Shown here piece after piece: positions 44,154 to 54,337 of a DNA stretch of 64,000 bases. The stretch is from Rhabditoides inermis (taxonomy: Eukaryota > Nematoda > Chromadorea > Rhabditida > Rhabditidae), in NCBI GenBank assembly GCA_963966185.1, contig CAWZYM010000087.1, forward strand, positions 95,001 to 159,000, read 5' to 3'. The notes beneath the pieces were generated by a model that was given only the letters and a program-made list of their open reading frames with translations, ran no database searches and had not been told where the DNA came from. Numbering within the stretch: the first letter of the stretch is position 1; the number at the start of each line of letters is the position of its first letter. The position numbers were made by a program, and so were the translations under genes.

Positions 44154-47100
44154 GTGCATCACGTAAGCCCCGCCCACTGCACTCTGCGCTCATTGGTCGC
44201 TCGGCCCACGTCTGTGCAATCTGATTAGTCGAACGCTCATGCCCCGCCTCTCGCTCAGCCACTCTCACATCCCGGTCTCTTGGCTCTCTCACGAGCGTAC
44301 GCTCTCTGCGCGCTCTCTCTTCTTCCAGCCGAGCATGCCCCGCTTTTCGATCAGCCACACTCTTTCTCTCTCTGACCTCTGATTCTCTCACTCGCGCACG
44401 CTCTCTGCGCGCTCTCTCTTTCTCGTGCGAGCCAGAATGGGCAGCCGGCCTGAAATCAAATGGATCGATCGGTGAGGAGAGGGCCAGTTAGAGCGCTCGG
44501 CAGAACGTGCGAATAGGGGAGGAGCAGAGCAGTGCGGGTGAGGCTGCTTTGATCTCTGTGCCACAACTTCCCAATTTTAACAGTAATACTACCATTAACA
44601 TAATATAATAAGGAAGATCAGTTTAACGCACTCGGCTCTGCAATTACAATTCATGACCGAGGTTTAAGTGGCTCAAAATCTAATGTACGTATGTGCATAC
44701 ATGAAAGATTCCAAAAGCAACATTCGAATTCATTTACAAACATTCGCAAAGCATTCGCAAAACAAACTGGCAGATTTGAAGATCGAACGCGCCTGGTTAC
44801 TACCAGTACGCCCTCACCCTACCACTTGAGCTATTCCCCATCATGATGAAACTTCTTTGAGAATATGGGGTGGCTAGCGCAGTGGATGTGCGCGCATCAT
44901 GCTGAAGGTCCCGAGTTCAATCCTCTCGGCGGCTAATGATGTACCGCTAGTCACGGTGGAGTGACGACCACCTTCACAACTTTCGTGAGCCTCTAGTCAG
45001 AAGTCTGTGACGTCATCTGATCCAAATTCATTGCATTAATCGATGGACCCCATGTAAGCAGCTAGCGATTTGTACTCGAGAGCCTTAGGTCAGTTCCCTT
45101 ATTGGCTAGGTCGACGGTTGTATAACTTGAAACTGCTGATACACAAACTTTTAACGATACATGCACTCGCGATATGACATGAAAACTAGTGAAGAATAGC
45201 TAGTTTACTCGTAGTAGAATTTCATTTCGACTAGCTAGTAACTTGCTAGGTAATGGAACTGCTTAGGAGATGAAGGGAAGGAGAGAGAAATTTGTAACGT
45301 GTGTAGCGCGCGTCAATGAGCGACCGGCAGGCGCGTGAGCGATTCGACCAAGCTATTTCGAAATTTCTAATTTACATACATTCGTTATATAACACAACAT
45401 TGTTCGGCAACACATGATCTATTCGGCAACACATGATCTATCTTTCAAAAAAGCGGGAATCACAGAAACTATTTTATAATTTCAAACCAGTGAATATTAC
45501 TATGTAGTATTGTTGTATAAGTTATTTGTATTTTCAATCATGACATTCTGACTAGTGAGTTTGTAATATGTATATTTTTTTTTCGTAATTCACCAATGTG
45601 AAAAAATTTCTTCGAAATTTGAGAAAAGGACATCTATTCTCTTTCGAAAAGTACGTAAGTAAAGAGAAGAGGTTTGTCTGGATCTGATTCAACAAAAGCA
45701 CATGCATAAAATCTCTTTGCAGCTGACTAAAATATCAAAACAAACCTGCTCTTTCGAATTTATGAAATTAGAACATAAATATTATGCATTATAACAATTT
45801 ATTTATAGTGAATTATAATGAAAATTTGGCCTATTTCACAGTCACCTTACATTATATATTTTTAATGTTTAAAGGTACAGTGGCGCATAATTTTAACCTC
45901 CAGGGCGATAGTTGACACATTGAAATGTAAGATATACAAAAATTGAACGATACAAGTCCGTTACCGCGTTACCCAGTCAATTACCCAAGCGTGTTGGGTA
46001 ATTTATCGTTCAAATGGGGAAAGTGGCGCGAACCGCAAAAAAAGAGGCGCGAAAACGCGCCATGTGATATTGCGATGCACACATTTGATCGATCGATAGT
46101 TCATCCACTTCCTCACGCTTCTGTCACCCTCTCGGGTAACAGAGCGGTCTCTGTGCGCTCTGACCCAAGGAGTGGTGTGGCGTAGTGGATAAGAAAGTGG
46201 GCTACCACTCTCGCGGTCGCCAGTTCGATTCCTGTTTGCAACTTTGTCTGAAACATACAAGGTGAAGACCTTCACGATCTGACATCCATATGTGAAAGCA
46301 ACGCGCAAATTTCAAAATTTCTGTTACCCAAGGCATCCACTAAACGCCCCTGTTCCTTTAAAGGTAGTGTACCCTCTGAATCCCATATTAAAAATTATCA
46401 CGAATGTATTATCAATGCCTTTTAGAAATATTTACATGCCGTTTGTGGTTGTTTGTGATGAAAAATAATGAAGTTAAAATTTATCAAAAATGTATTTAAA
46501 TCCAACATGATACGCATATTTACGCAACGATATGAGTTATGATTTGAACAGAACTTACTGCGTTTAGCAGATCATTTTTCTATCAGCTGTTCCCGCCAAA
46601 TTCGTAAAAGAAACACATATTAAAATTGTTATCCAAAATAAGAATGACATAAGAAACAATATAAACACATGGAAATAAATTGTCTTTAATGAAACAGCCG
46701 ATAGTGTGGTCAAATTGTGTAACTTCGTGCAAGTTGTGCACACATACACCCGAGCTGATTAAAAGTTATTAGATTCTACGATTTCTCACTCCAATTTTCA
46801 AATGATTTTTTAAAACTAATTTGTTTCAGAATGTATATTTGCATTATCATAATATACTCATTGAATCGTAAACAATGACATGTTATATCTACGCATACAC
46901 CCAGATTCAGAGGGTACACCTTTAAAAACACATTTTAGAGTGATTCGAAAGAGCAGGTTTGTTTTGATATTTTAGTCAGCTGCAAAGAGATTTTATGCAT
47001 GTGCTTTTGTTGAATCAGATCCAGACAAACCTCTTCTCTTTACTTACGTACTTTTCGAAAGAGAATAGTAAAATGACTTCATTTTCGGTACGTAAGTCAT

Positions 47101-47979
47101 TTCCAAAAATTAGATTTCTCAAAACGCCAATATGTATGACCGGCGTGCACAACTGTGACTCACTTTTGACTGTAGCCCCACGGAATGACATCGACCACGT
47201 CGTCTGCCACTCGGAGACCGCGCTGGCGACACGCGTCCCGCAGCGCGCGGCAGAAGCGGTCCGCCATACCACCCGGCGCCATCTGAAGGAAGTCTCTTTC
47301 TCTCTCTCTCTCTGTCTCTATATGTCTACCCCTCTCTCTCCTTCCCTCCCTCCCTCCCTCCCTCTCTCACTCCTCACATCGACCACCGGCGCACCGTCCA
47401 ATTCCACGACGACCAGCACAAAGTGGATCATTCGCGGCGTGCACTGAAGGAACCTGCAACCACACTGACCTATAAACAACCTAGACATTTCACTAAGTTA
47501 TGTGAAATAGGATCATGAAATCCATCGGAACTCGGAAACATCACAATCAACGATCCATATCAATATACGTAAAAATACGTTCTGTGAATACGTGAACAAA
47601 CCCCTCACTTGTCGATGGTGTATCCTCTGTGGACGGCGTTCGGCACCAGCGGCTTGTCGCCGCCGTCGCGAAGAATCGGCGCGTCCAGAACAATACCTGC
47701 AACGGTGGGCGGGGCGTGCGGGGGCGTGGCCTTCACTCACCTGAACACTCCACCATCTCGGGGTCGATCGAGACGCCAAAGTAGTCAATCACCTGGAACG
47801 ATCGATAAATCGATAAATCAATCAATACACCGAGTACCGAGTCATTGGCAAAGTCCATGCTGTCGATGCAGCCGTTGGTGAGAGCGCGATGTTCGGAGGG
47901 CGGGCGGGTGAGCAGGCGGCAGAGGCGCATACGCGTCTCGAAGTTGAGCACCTAGAGCAACTCTCTCTTTTTCTCTTCC

Positions 47980-48010
<31 letters not shown>

Positions 48011-48976
48011 TCCTCCCTCCCCACCTTCTTGTATCTCTGCGGCGTCTCGTGCATTTTGAGCAGCTCCAAGGGAACGTTCAGCTCCTGCCGGCCACACTTG
48101 ATCACGCCCACAGGCATCCACGGACACCTGATTCTCTCTCTCTCTCTCTCTATCTCTCTCCTTCATGATCAGTTTCTTCAGGCTCGGAAACCATCCAAGT
48201 AATTCAAAAGTAGTTTCTACGTGGTTGCACGACATGCCGGACCGTGAGTGAATCTTTCTGGTCAGCCTAGGGTTAGCCTTGTTTATCCACATATTTTTTC
48301 ATGCTTGCCTTTTATCGTAATCACTTCTTCCTTGCCGTGGAAATAAACACTTCAATGAAAAAAGTCGACTGAGACCATTACAAATTATTTGGACTCGTCT
48401 CACCTCAACTGGATGCCGTGCTGACGGTAGAGATCCTCGATGGAAGACATCGCGTCCACACACACTTCACGCGCCGGGTGGCTGAGCTGCACAGAGGAGA
48501 GAGGGTGAGTGAGAGGGACGGGTAGGAGTGAATAGAAGAAAGCTCTCTCTCTCTCTCTCCTCTCCCTCCCTGATGTGGGAAGGGAGAGGAAGAGAGAGAA
48601 CGAAAGAGAGAGAGAGAGAACGAATGAGAGAGAGAGAGAAAGGGGGGGGGGAGAGAGAGAAGACTACCTTGACAAACTTTCCGTGTCGGATGCCCATCGT
48701 CCAGGCGCCTTCGGGGGTTTGGAAGAGCGCGTCTTCGCATGATACACGAACATCCTGAAAAGAAAAGAGAAAGTGAATGGCGGGGGAGGAGGGGAGAGGG
48801 AGGGAGGGAGAGGGAGAGAGAGAGAGAGAGAGGGGAGAAAGAGAGAGAGAGATCCCCACCGTCATCTTTGCTTCGAATTCCCTCCGCTGATTCACATCCA
48901 TACTGTGAAGCTCGAGCTGTTCCAAAGTCGGCTGGAAACAGAGGTAGAGGTATTGCATACTGATACCGGATATTCG

Positions 48977-49020
<44 letters not shown>

Positions 49021-49333
49021 CGCCAACGAACCAAGTTGCGATCGAGCGACGACGCTGAAAACTCCTTCACCACAGTGGCGTAGAACGTGAGCATATCCCT
49101 GTAAGCGATGACGTCATTTTCTGACGTCACTCTCACATGTTAATCTCCATGAAGAGCTTGTTGACGAGGCCGAAGTTGATGACGGGGCTGTAGTCTTCGA
49201 GGGTGCGCAGCGAGGCGTAGAGGCCCAGCCACGCCTGCACCCCGTTCGACACTTGCTGCAAGCAGGCGATTCAACCCTCATCCATCTCTCTCGCTTTCTC
49301 CCTCTCTCTCTCCTTCTCTCCGCATCTGCCTTT

Positions 49334-49376
<43 letters not shown>

Positions 49377-51235
49377 TTCTCTCTCCAACCTTGAACGGGT
49401 CGATGCGGGGATTTCGCGGGATGTAGTAGACCCCACCGGAAAACGGGTAGAACATGCGGCAGATAGCGTTCGAGTCACTGAATCAATATTATGACATTGT
49501 AAGGGAAAGTAATGAAGATTATCCATCATCAACATTCACGAAGGCTAAAAAGGAGGACTGAAAGAAGTACCCTGTGGATTTGGGCCAGTGTGAGACTCAC
49601 GCGGGTTCTGTGCCCAGAGGGAACTGTGGATGACGGGCGCGCTGGGTGACGAGGTTCTTGATGAAGTCGGCGCTCTCGTTGTCAGGATGAGACGGGTCGG
49701 GCATCACAGACAGACGGTCGATGCGCTGCCAGTGACCACAGTTACATGAGTCAATCACACAAGCGAGCTCATCAAGTACTAGTATATTGACCATGTGCAC
49801 TAAGAGGATTTTGGTATGATACACAACAGACTACGGCGAAAAAGGGGGAAGCGCGACTCGTCGTCCCGTCCGCACTCTCGCGCACACGATATCTCAGCGT
49901 TCTGCCGCGAGACAGCTAATTCGTTTTGGACGTGCACTGCAGATGCACAGATTCACTGCGCACGCACCTCGATCTTGAGCAGAACGTCGACGTCCTTCTC
50001 CTTCATCTCGTCGCTGAACTTGTACCACACGTCGCACGCGTCCCGCTCCAACTGCCACGCGTCGCGCGACCACGCCTGCAATGACGTCATGCAGGTGATG
50101 ACGTCACATGGCTGACGAACCTTGCTGAAGTCGTCAAAGATGACGTTCTGCGGCGGGCCGAAGACGTCCGGGTTGGAGCGGACAATGTCCCAGAAGATCT
50201 GAACGGGTGACGCGAATGAAAGAGAAGAGCAGGGAACACCAACCCGTCGGCACACGTCCCTATTCTTGAGCTGCTTCATCTCGATGCTCGGCTGCCCGCC
50301 ACCCCTGCCCCTGCCGCGGCCGCGAGCCGCTTTCACGTACTTCTCCCACATCTGAAACAACAACTGAATTATCCGAGTTGGAGGTGGTCTCTGATGAAGG
50401 CCAAGTGCCGAAACGTTGGATGCATGAAAAGGTGATAATTCGAATATATAGAAATTTTACTGAAGATCGCATTGGCCCACCACGCACCTCAATCTTGTAT
50501 CGGAAGACGGCGAAGTCCTCGGCGCTGCTCGCGATGCGGAACTGATTGGTGAGAAGCGCGATCGCGTAGCCCATGTCCTAGAAGATGTTCGGCACTATCC
50601 TCTGTCTAGACACAGGCTTTAGTATCTTCTTTTCTTTGGTAGTTTCGTCGATTATGTATGTGTGACGCCGAATATTACTGAACTTCAGTTCTCATTCGCA
50701 CTTCAGAAGCATACGTCCTAGGTCCTAGTCACTATCTCTACCATCTACAAAACTAACGTCGGACAGATATCCCGGCCGGCGTATGGGATCAGGCAGTTGC
50801 ATTCCGCTGGCGCGAAACTGCGCCACCATAGACGTCGACATGTCTTGGTTGGCGAGGAAGCGCTCCACCGCCTCTTCCCTCGCCTGCAAGACCACGGTGA
50901 ATTAAGGCGTGTTCAGTCTCTTCGGGAGAGTGTTACGAAGGTATAGCTAGGTATTCCGAAGTGTTCAGGAGTATTCCGAATTCCGAAGGGAAGGCAATTC
51001 AGGGATGTGCTTTCGAATCAAGACTCTTTTATGACAACTATCGAAAAGGAAGAACTAAAAAACGTGCCTCGTTAAGCTGGGCGCTGAGTGCAGCGATTGT
51101 GTGCGGTTGCGGGGGCGCGGGTTGCGGCCGACCGCCTCGACCCCTGCCACCACCTCCTCCTCCTCGACCTCCTCCTCCTCTGCCACGGCCGCCGCCGCCC
51201 CGTCCACCGCCGCGGAAACCACCGCGGTCAGACAT
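40921..51235 (-). CDS. Slicer-type Argonaute protein, CSR-1-like
   Basis: Thirty exons sum to 3096 bases (1031 residues) with consistent phases, from 51235-51068 to 41061-40921. The N-terminus (residues 1-40) is almost pure RG/RGG, a target of arginine methylation in Argonautes. N, L1 and PAZ regions follow (PAZ about 330-520; CGRQELNVPLELLKM), then MID (about 580-670) and PIWI. PIWI has the catalytic set: Asp in FVGIDVTHPSP, Asp in VVLRDGVSDSE, His in APTYYAHLV, plus KRHLVRFYP and GNVPAGTTVD. It ends GEMPGMHFV. It should be a guide-RNA-directed endonuclease. Length and RG tail recall CSR-1, but other AGO-clade members are possible. Intron 1 seems to use a GC donor; the MID-PIWI intron is 3.7 kb of transposons. 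Confidence 0.92.
43892..43918. repeat. Perfect hairpin plus GTTTGT, locus 3
   Basis: Arms GGGCGGCGC and GCGCCGCCC around a GCA loop, directly followed by GTTTGT as at loci 1 and 2. Confidence 0.85.
43928..43946. repeat. Second perfect hairpin next to locus 3
   Basis: TGACGCGC and GCGCGTCA around a GCA loop, nine bases after the GTTTGT of the previous hairpin. Confidence 0.85.
44121..44151. repeat. (ACG)n microsatellite
   Basis: About ten ACG units in the long Argonaute intron. Confidence 0.95.
44235..44440. repeat. Tandem pair of about 100-bp units
   Basis: Two units share ATGCCCCGC, TCAGCCAC, TCTCTCAC, GCGCACGCTCTCTGCGCGC-type sequence and a CTCTCTCTT stretch. Preceded by CCCCGCCCAC and an ATTGG motif, so it resembles a GC-rich promoter, but no transcript unit is visible. 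Confidence 0.5.
44870..45150 (+). mobile_element. tRNA-derived SINE
   Basis: The head resembles a tRNA with both internal polymerase III boxes: A box TAGCGCAGTGG at about 44876 and B box GAGTTCAATCC at about 44915. A tRNA-unrelated body follows and ends in CTTATTGGCTAGGTCGACGG and a T-rich tail. The body end recurs at 24541-24645 in reverse. Confidence 0.65.
45868..46362. mobile_element. MITE nested in the long-TIR element, carrying a tRNA-like core
   Basis: Ends TTTAAAGGTACAGTGGCGC and (reverse complement) TTTAAAGGAACAGGGGCGT match at most positions. The interior at about 46176-46240 has polymerase III-like boxes TGGCGTAGTGGATAAG and AGTTCGATTCC. Confidence 0.55.
46357..46926. mobile_element. 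MITE with TTTAAAGG...CCCTCTGAAT termini
   Basis: The left end TTTAAAGGTAGTGTACCCTC and the reverse complement of the right end TTTAAAGGTGTACCCTCTGA are terminal inverted repeats of about 22-25 bases (one end has a three-base insertion). The interior is AT-rich and non-coding. It abuts the MITE at 45868-46362. Confidence 0.7.
48979..49022. repeat. (AAC)n microsatellite
   Basis: About 14 AAC units in an Argonaute intron between the exons 48931-48860 and 49098-49032. Confidence 0.95.
50382..50425 (+). other. Hammerhead-ribozyme-like core motif (uncertain)
   Basis: The plus strand reads CTCTGATGAAGGCCAAGTGC then CGAAACGTTGG. That is CTGATGA, a short GGC/GCC stem, then GAAAC, the order of a minimal hammerhead core as found in Penelope-like and other retroelements. 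I could not place a convincing stem III and cleavage site. It lies antisense in an Argonaute intron. A related GCCGAAACGTT occurs at about 54050. Confidence 0.3.
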
Positions 51236-51669
51236 GTGAGGGTTCTGAAGAAGGTTTGTTGAGTATCATATGATCAGGCCCGGATCATCACAAACAAGGC
51301 GAGGCGAATGGTCTGTGAATTTACTATAAAGCGATAAGAGAATACGAGAAACATACGTATATGATATTATCGAACAGTGTCTAATCGAATAAGACCATGC
51401 GAGTAATTCGAAAACAAGTAAATAAAAAATAATTAATTTAATTGATTAAAATTCAAATCGTAGTGAAAACCTTCATTTTCGGATTGGTTTTACTAAGTTG
51501 TTGAACAAGTCTCACGACGATCGAATTTGACGCGGCGCGCGGCATTTTTGTTGGTTTTTCGCTTTCGCTGCGTGTTTTTATTGATTGTTTGTTACTTATT
51601 TGTTTAAATATTGTTTTAATACTATTGTTCGCTGCTGATGCATTAGTTTTCACGAATGTATGTTTCAGA
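51236..51669. promoter_or_regulatory. Divergent promoter region of Argonaute and U1-70K
   Basis: 434 bases separate the two start codons. Each ATG follows a splice-acceptor sequence: CTTCTTCAG ten bases before the Argonaute ATG (minus strand) and GTTTCAG one base before the U1-70K ATG. Both look like spliced-leader sites, so the promoters must lie in this AT-rich interval. Confidence 0.6.
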
Positions 51670-53826
51670 ATGACGGCGTTTCTGCCCGACAACTTGCTGG
51701 CGCTGTTCGCGCCGCGACCGCCGATACAGTTCATGCCGCCCGTCGATGAACTGCTCATCGAGAAGAAGATGAAGCCTATTCAAGGCGTTTCCGAATACGT
51801 CAGCCTCTTCGAGGTACGCAACTATTTGTCCACATATTATACAAGCCAAAAATCAATACGCAATACCAACGCACGACTGCAACACTATTTCGTAACTGAG
51901 CTGTGTTATTTGTTATAATAATGTAAAATGCACATTTTATGTGTGTACTTGAAATACATTTTATAATATTCAATTTTAGGAGCCATCAGAGACGCCGCCA
52001 AAGCCGGTGGTAGAGACCCGTGAGGAGAAGCGCGCCCGGCGAAGGAAGGAGAAGGAGGAGCTGCTCGCATACAAGATTGAGCAGGTGCGCCGATCGCTTA
52101 TTATGTTATCAAAATATTTATGTGTTCAGATTAATTTTATTCAATTTCTATAATTTAGGGAATCGCTACATGGAATCCCGCCGAAAATCCGAAGGCGTCC
52201 GAGGACCCCTACAGGACGCTGTTCGTCGCACGCATTGTGCGGTTTTGTTTTCCATTTATTGATGTATTGATTGTCATTATTCATTTTTCAGAACTACGAG
52301 ACTTCGGAGTCGAAGCTGAAGCGCGAGTTTGAGTCATTCGGTCGCATCAAGAAGCTGACCATGGTGCACGACCTGAATGGAAAGCCGCGCGGATACGCCT
52401 TTATCGAGTACTCAGACAAGAAGGAGATGTCCGGTCAGTCACACATTCAGCTGACGCCACACTGTGCTACGTATTTTGATGCTATCCATGTTTTGCTCTA
52501 GTTTGGTCTGTCTAACACGTATGTGTTTTGCAGACCGCCGATGCGGGAGTTCTATCCGTTCTCTCACATAGGTTTGTTGTCTGGTGCGAGTCGCACGGTG
52601 TGTGCTTTCGAATTTAGTTCACGAATGCAAATTATGTATTTCTGTTATTATTGATCAAACGAAGTGCACTTTGGCGCTAGGTTGACCGGAAACGTTTTGC
52701 CACACCGTGCGATCTCACAATGGGTAAGCGCGCTGCGAAGTGAAGAGATGGGCTATAGAGGTTTGTTTCCACAAATGGAGACAGGTTACCCTTTTCATTA
52801 TCTCTAGTGAGCTCACAATCTCGAAAACTAACTTTTCTACCAATTTTGCCTATTAGTGAGCGATTGTTGTGCGTTTTTTGTTTTGCGATGACCGGGTGAG
52901 TTTCGGGTGAGTTTGACTCGCCGAAGCCAGCAATGCACTCTCGCGCGCGATTCTCCTCCCTCTAGTCTCGTGAGTTTGCATCCACGTGAGTTGCAACGGG
53001 CGGAGATAGCTAGAAGATGTGATGGTTTCTGGTGTCGTAGAGACTTGTGAATGATCGTACTGATGATGATGAGCTCCGTTTCAGCCGCGTACAAGAAGGG
53101 CGACGGAATGAAGATTGACGGTCGTCGCGTGGTCACGGACTATGAGCGCGGACGCACGGTCAAGACGTGGCTGCCCAGGAGGCTCGGTGGGTACTGAGGA
53201 AAAGTTGGCTGTGGGCTTATCCATGCAATGAACACCTCTGAACGTCAATGAAACGACTATGAGTAATCAATGTTATTACTGATTAGGAATAAAACAACGA
53301 ACAATGTTGATTGTTGCAGGAGGAGGCAAGGGAGACACTCGACGCGCTCGTGAGTCGAAGGCGGCTATGGAGGCGCGAGGAGAGTACGAGTGAGTGTTTG
53401 TTTGTTGAATTGTAGTTTTAGTAAATTTTCGTATTCCCCATATTTCAGTCGTGATCGCCGCGACGACCGCAACGGATTCGGCGGGGGAGACCGCGATCGC
53501 GTGCGCAGTCGCAGCAAGGACAGGAGGTGAGTGGGAGAAGCAGAAGAGGGGTGCGGTCAGTTCCTTCCGAAGCAATTCCGAAGGGTTTCGAAGGCATTTG
53601 GATGTCTTTTAAAAAGACTGACCGCAACTTGAGAGATGTAAGCTCATTTGAGTGGTTCAGGGACGACCGCCGTGACGACAGGCGTGACGACAGGCGTGAC
53701 GAGCGCAGGGACGACAGGCGTGACAGGGACAGGGGAGGAGACAGGGACCGCCACGGGGGAGGCTATGGCGGATATGGAGGGGGTAGGGACCACGGGCGCG
53801 ACCGTGACCGCGACCGCCGCTACTGA
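51670..53826 (+). CDS. rnp-7: U1 small nuclear ribonucleoprotein 70 kDa (U1-70K)
   Basis: Eight exons, starting 51670-51813, 51980-52084, 52159-52236, 52292-52433 and, after a 651-base intron, 53085. The N-terminus [20 protein letters not shown] is the conserved U1-70K start that contacts U1-C and Sm core. An acidic-basic helix ([16 protein letters not shown]) precedes the RRM with RNP2 TLFVARI and RNP1 [10 protein letters not shown], which binds U1 stem-loop I. The tail has RD/RS-like repeats (DDRRDDRRD) and a Gly-rich part ending RDRDRRY. It acts in 5' splice-site recognition in the nucleus. The long intron lies within the RRM and is discussed under findings. AATAAA for this gene is at 54001. 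Confidence 0.95.
52434..53084 (+). promoter_or_regulatory. Long U1-70K intron with clustered 5' splice-site-like sequences
   Basis: It contains four GTGAGTT sequences in 97 bases (52896, 52907, 52970, 52986) and a cassette-like segment (52534-52571) between TTTTGCAG and ATAG-GTTTGT. The other introns of the gene are about 50-170 bases. Confidence 0.4.
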
Positions 53827-54337
53827 TCGCATTCCTCGTTCCCTCAGTCCAGTTCCCTTTGCACACGTGTTATTTATTGTTGTATGTTCGGTATGTGTTG
53901 AGTATTGCGTAGCACAAGAGCACTGTTTTCCGAACACCCCCACTCCTGATCTTCTCTCTATTTTTGTAACGCGTTGTTGGTTTGTTGTTTTAGAACTCGT
54001 AATAAATGTAATTATGGATGGGAGTGGAAGGAATCTGCTTCGGGTTTCGGAGCCGAAACGTTATAGAGTGGACCAGAGGACAAGGCGAGGACTGTATTAG
54101 TATGGATGGGAAAGTAAAGTGATAGACTTTGACTTTACAGTCGAGTGGCTCATACGATTTGTAGTCCATTATAGAATATAGCTAAAAAGCTATAGTACAG
54201 TATAGCACCTGCGGATGATGGCTTATTTAAGCTCTGCGGACAACATTCGTATGTTTTCATCCTCATGATGTTGTTATTATTGTTCGCGAGTTTCAGTGTA
54301 AGTACAGTGTTGAGATTATATAGGGACAAACAGAGTT

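Larger units (their letters stand above)
45634..47068. mobile_element. DNA element with about 125-bp terminal inverted repeats
   Basis: The arms 45634-45758 and 46943-47068 are near-perfect inverted copies, sharing CTATTCTCTTTCGAAAAGTA, GAAGAGGTTTGTCTGGATCT, AAGCACATGCATAAAATC and AACAAACCTGCTCTTTCGAA. The start resembles the end of the 28436 MITE (ATTATCTTTCAAAAGTAC), so they probably belong to one family. There is no transposase. Two smaller MITEs are nested inside. Confidence 0.88.
43504..47163. other. 3.7-kb Argonaute intron filled with mobile sequence
   Basis: Between the MID exon (47282-47164) and the next exon (43486-43339). From left to right it holds hairpin loci (43892-43946), an ACG repeat (44121-44151), a GC-box and pyrimidine-rich tandem pair (44160-44440), a tRNA-like SINE (44870-45150), and a long-TIR element with two nested MITEs (45634-47068). 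The other introns of the gene are mostly 50-300 bases. Confidence 0.85.

Noticed and set aside
44870..44940. Functional tRNA gene
   Set aside because: A and B boxes are present, but acceptor and anticodon stems do not pair well and the sequence continues into a repeated body; a SINE fits better.
49953..50363. 136-codon minus-strand ORF as a separate gene
   Set aside because: It is Argonaute exons 4-6 read through short in-frame introns.
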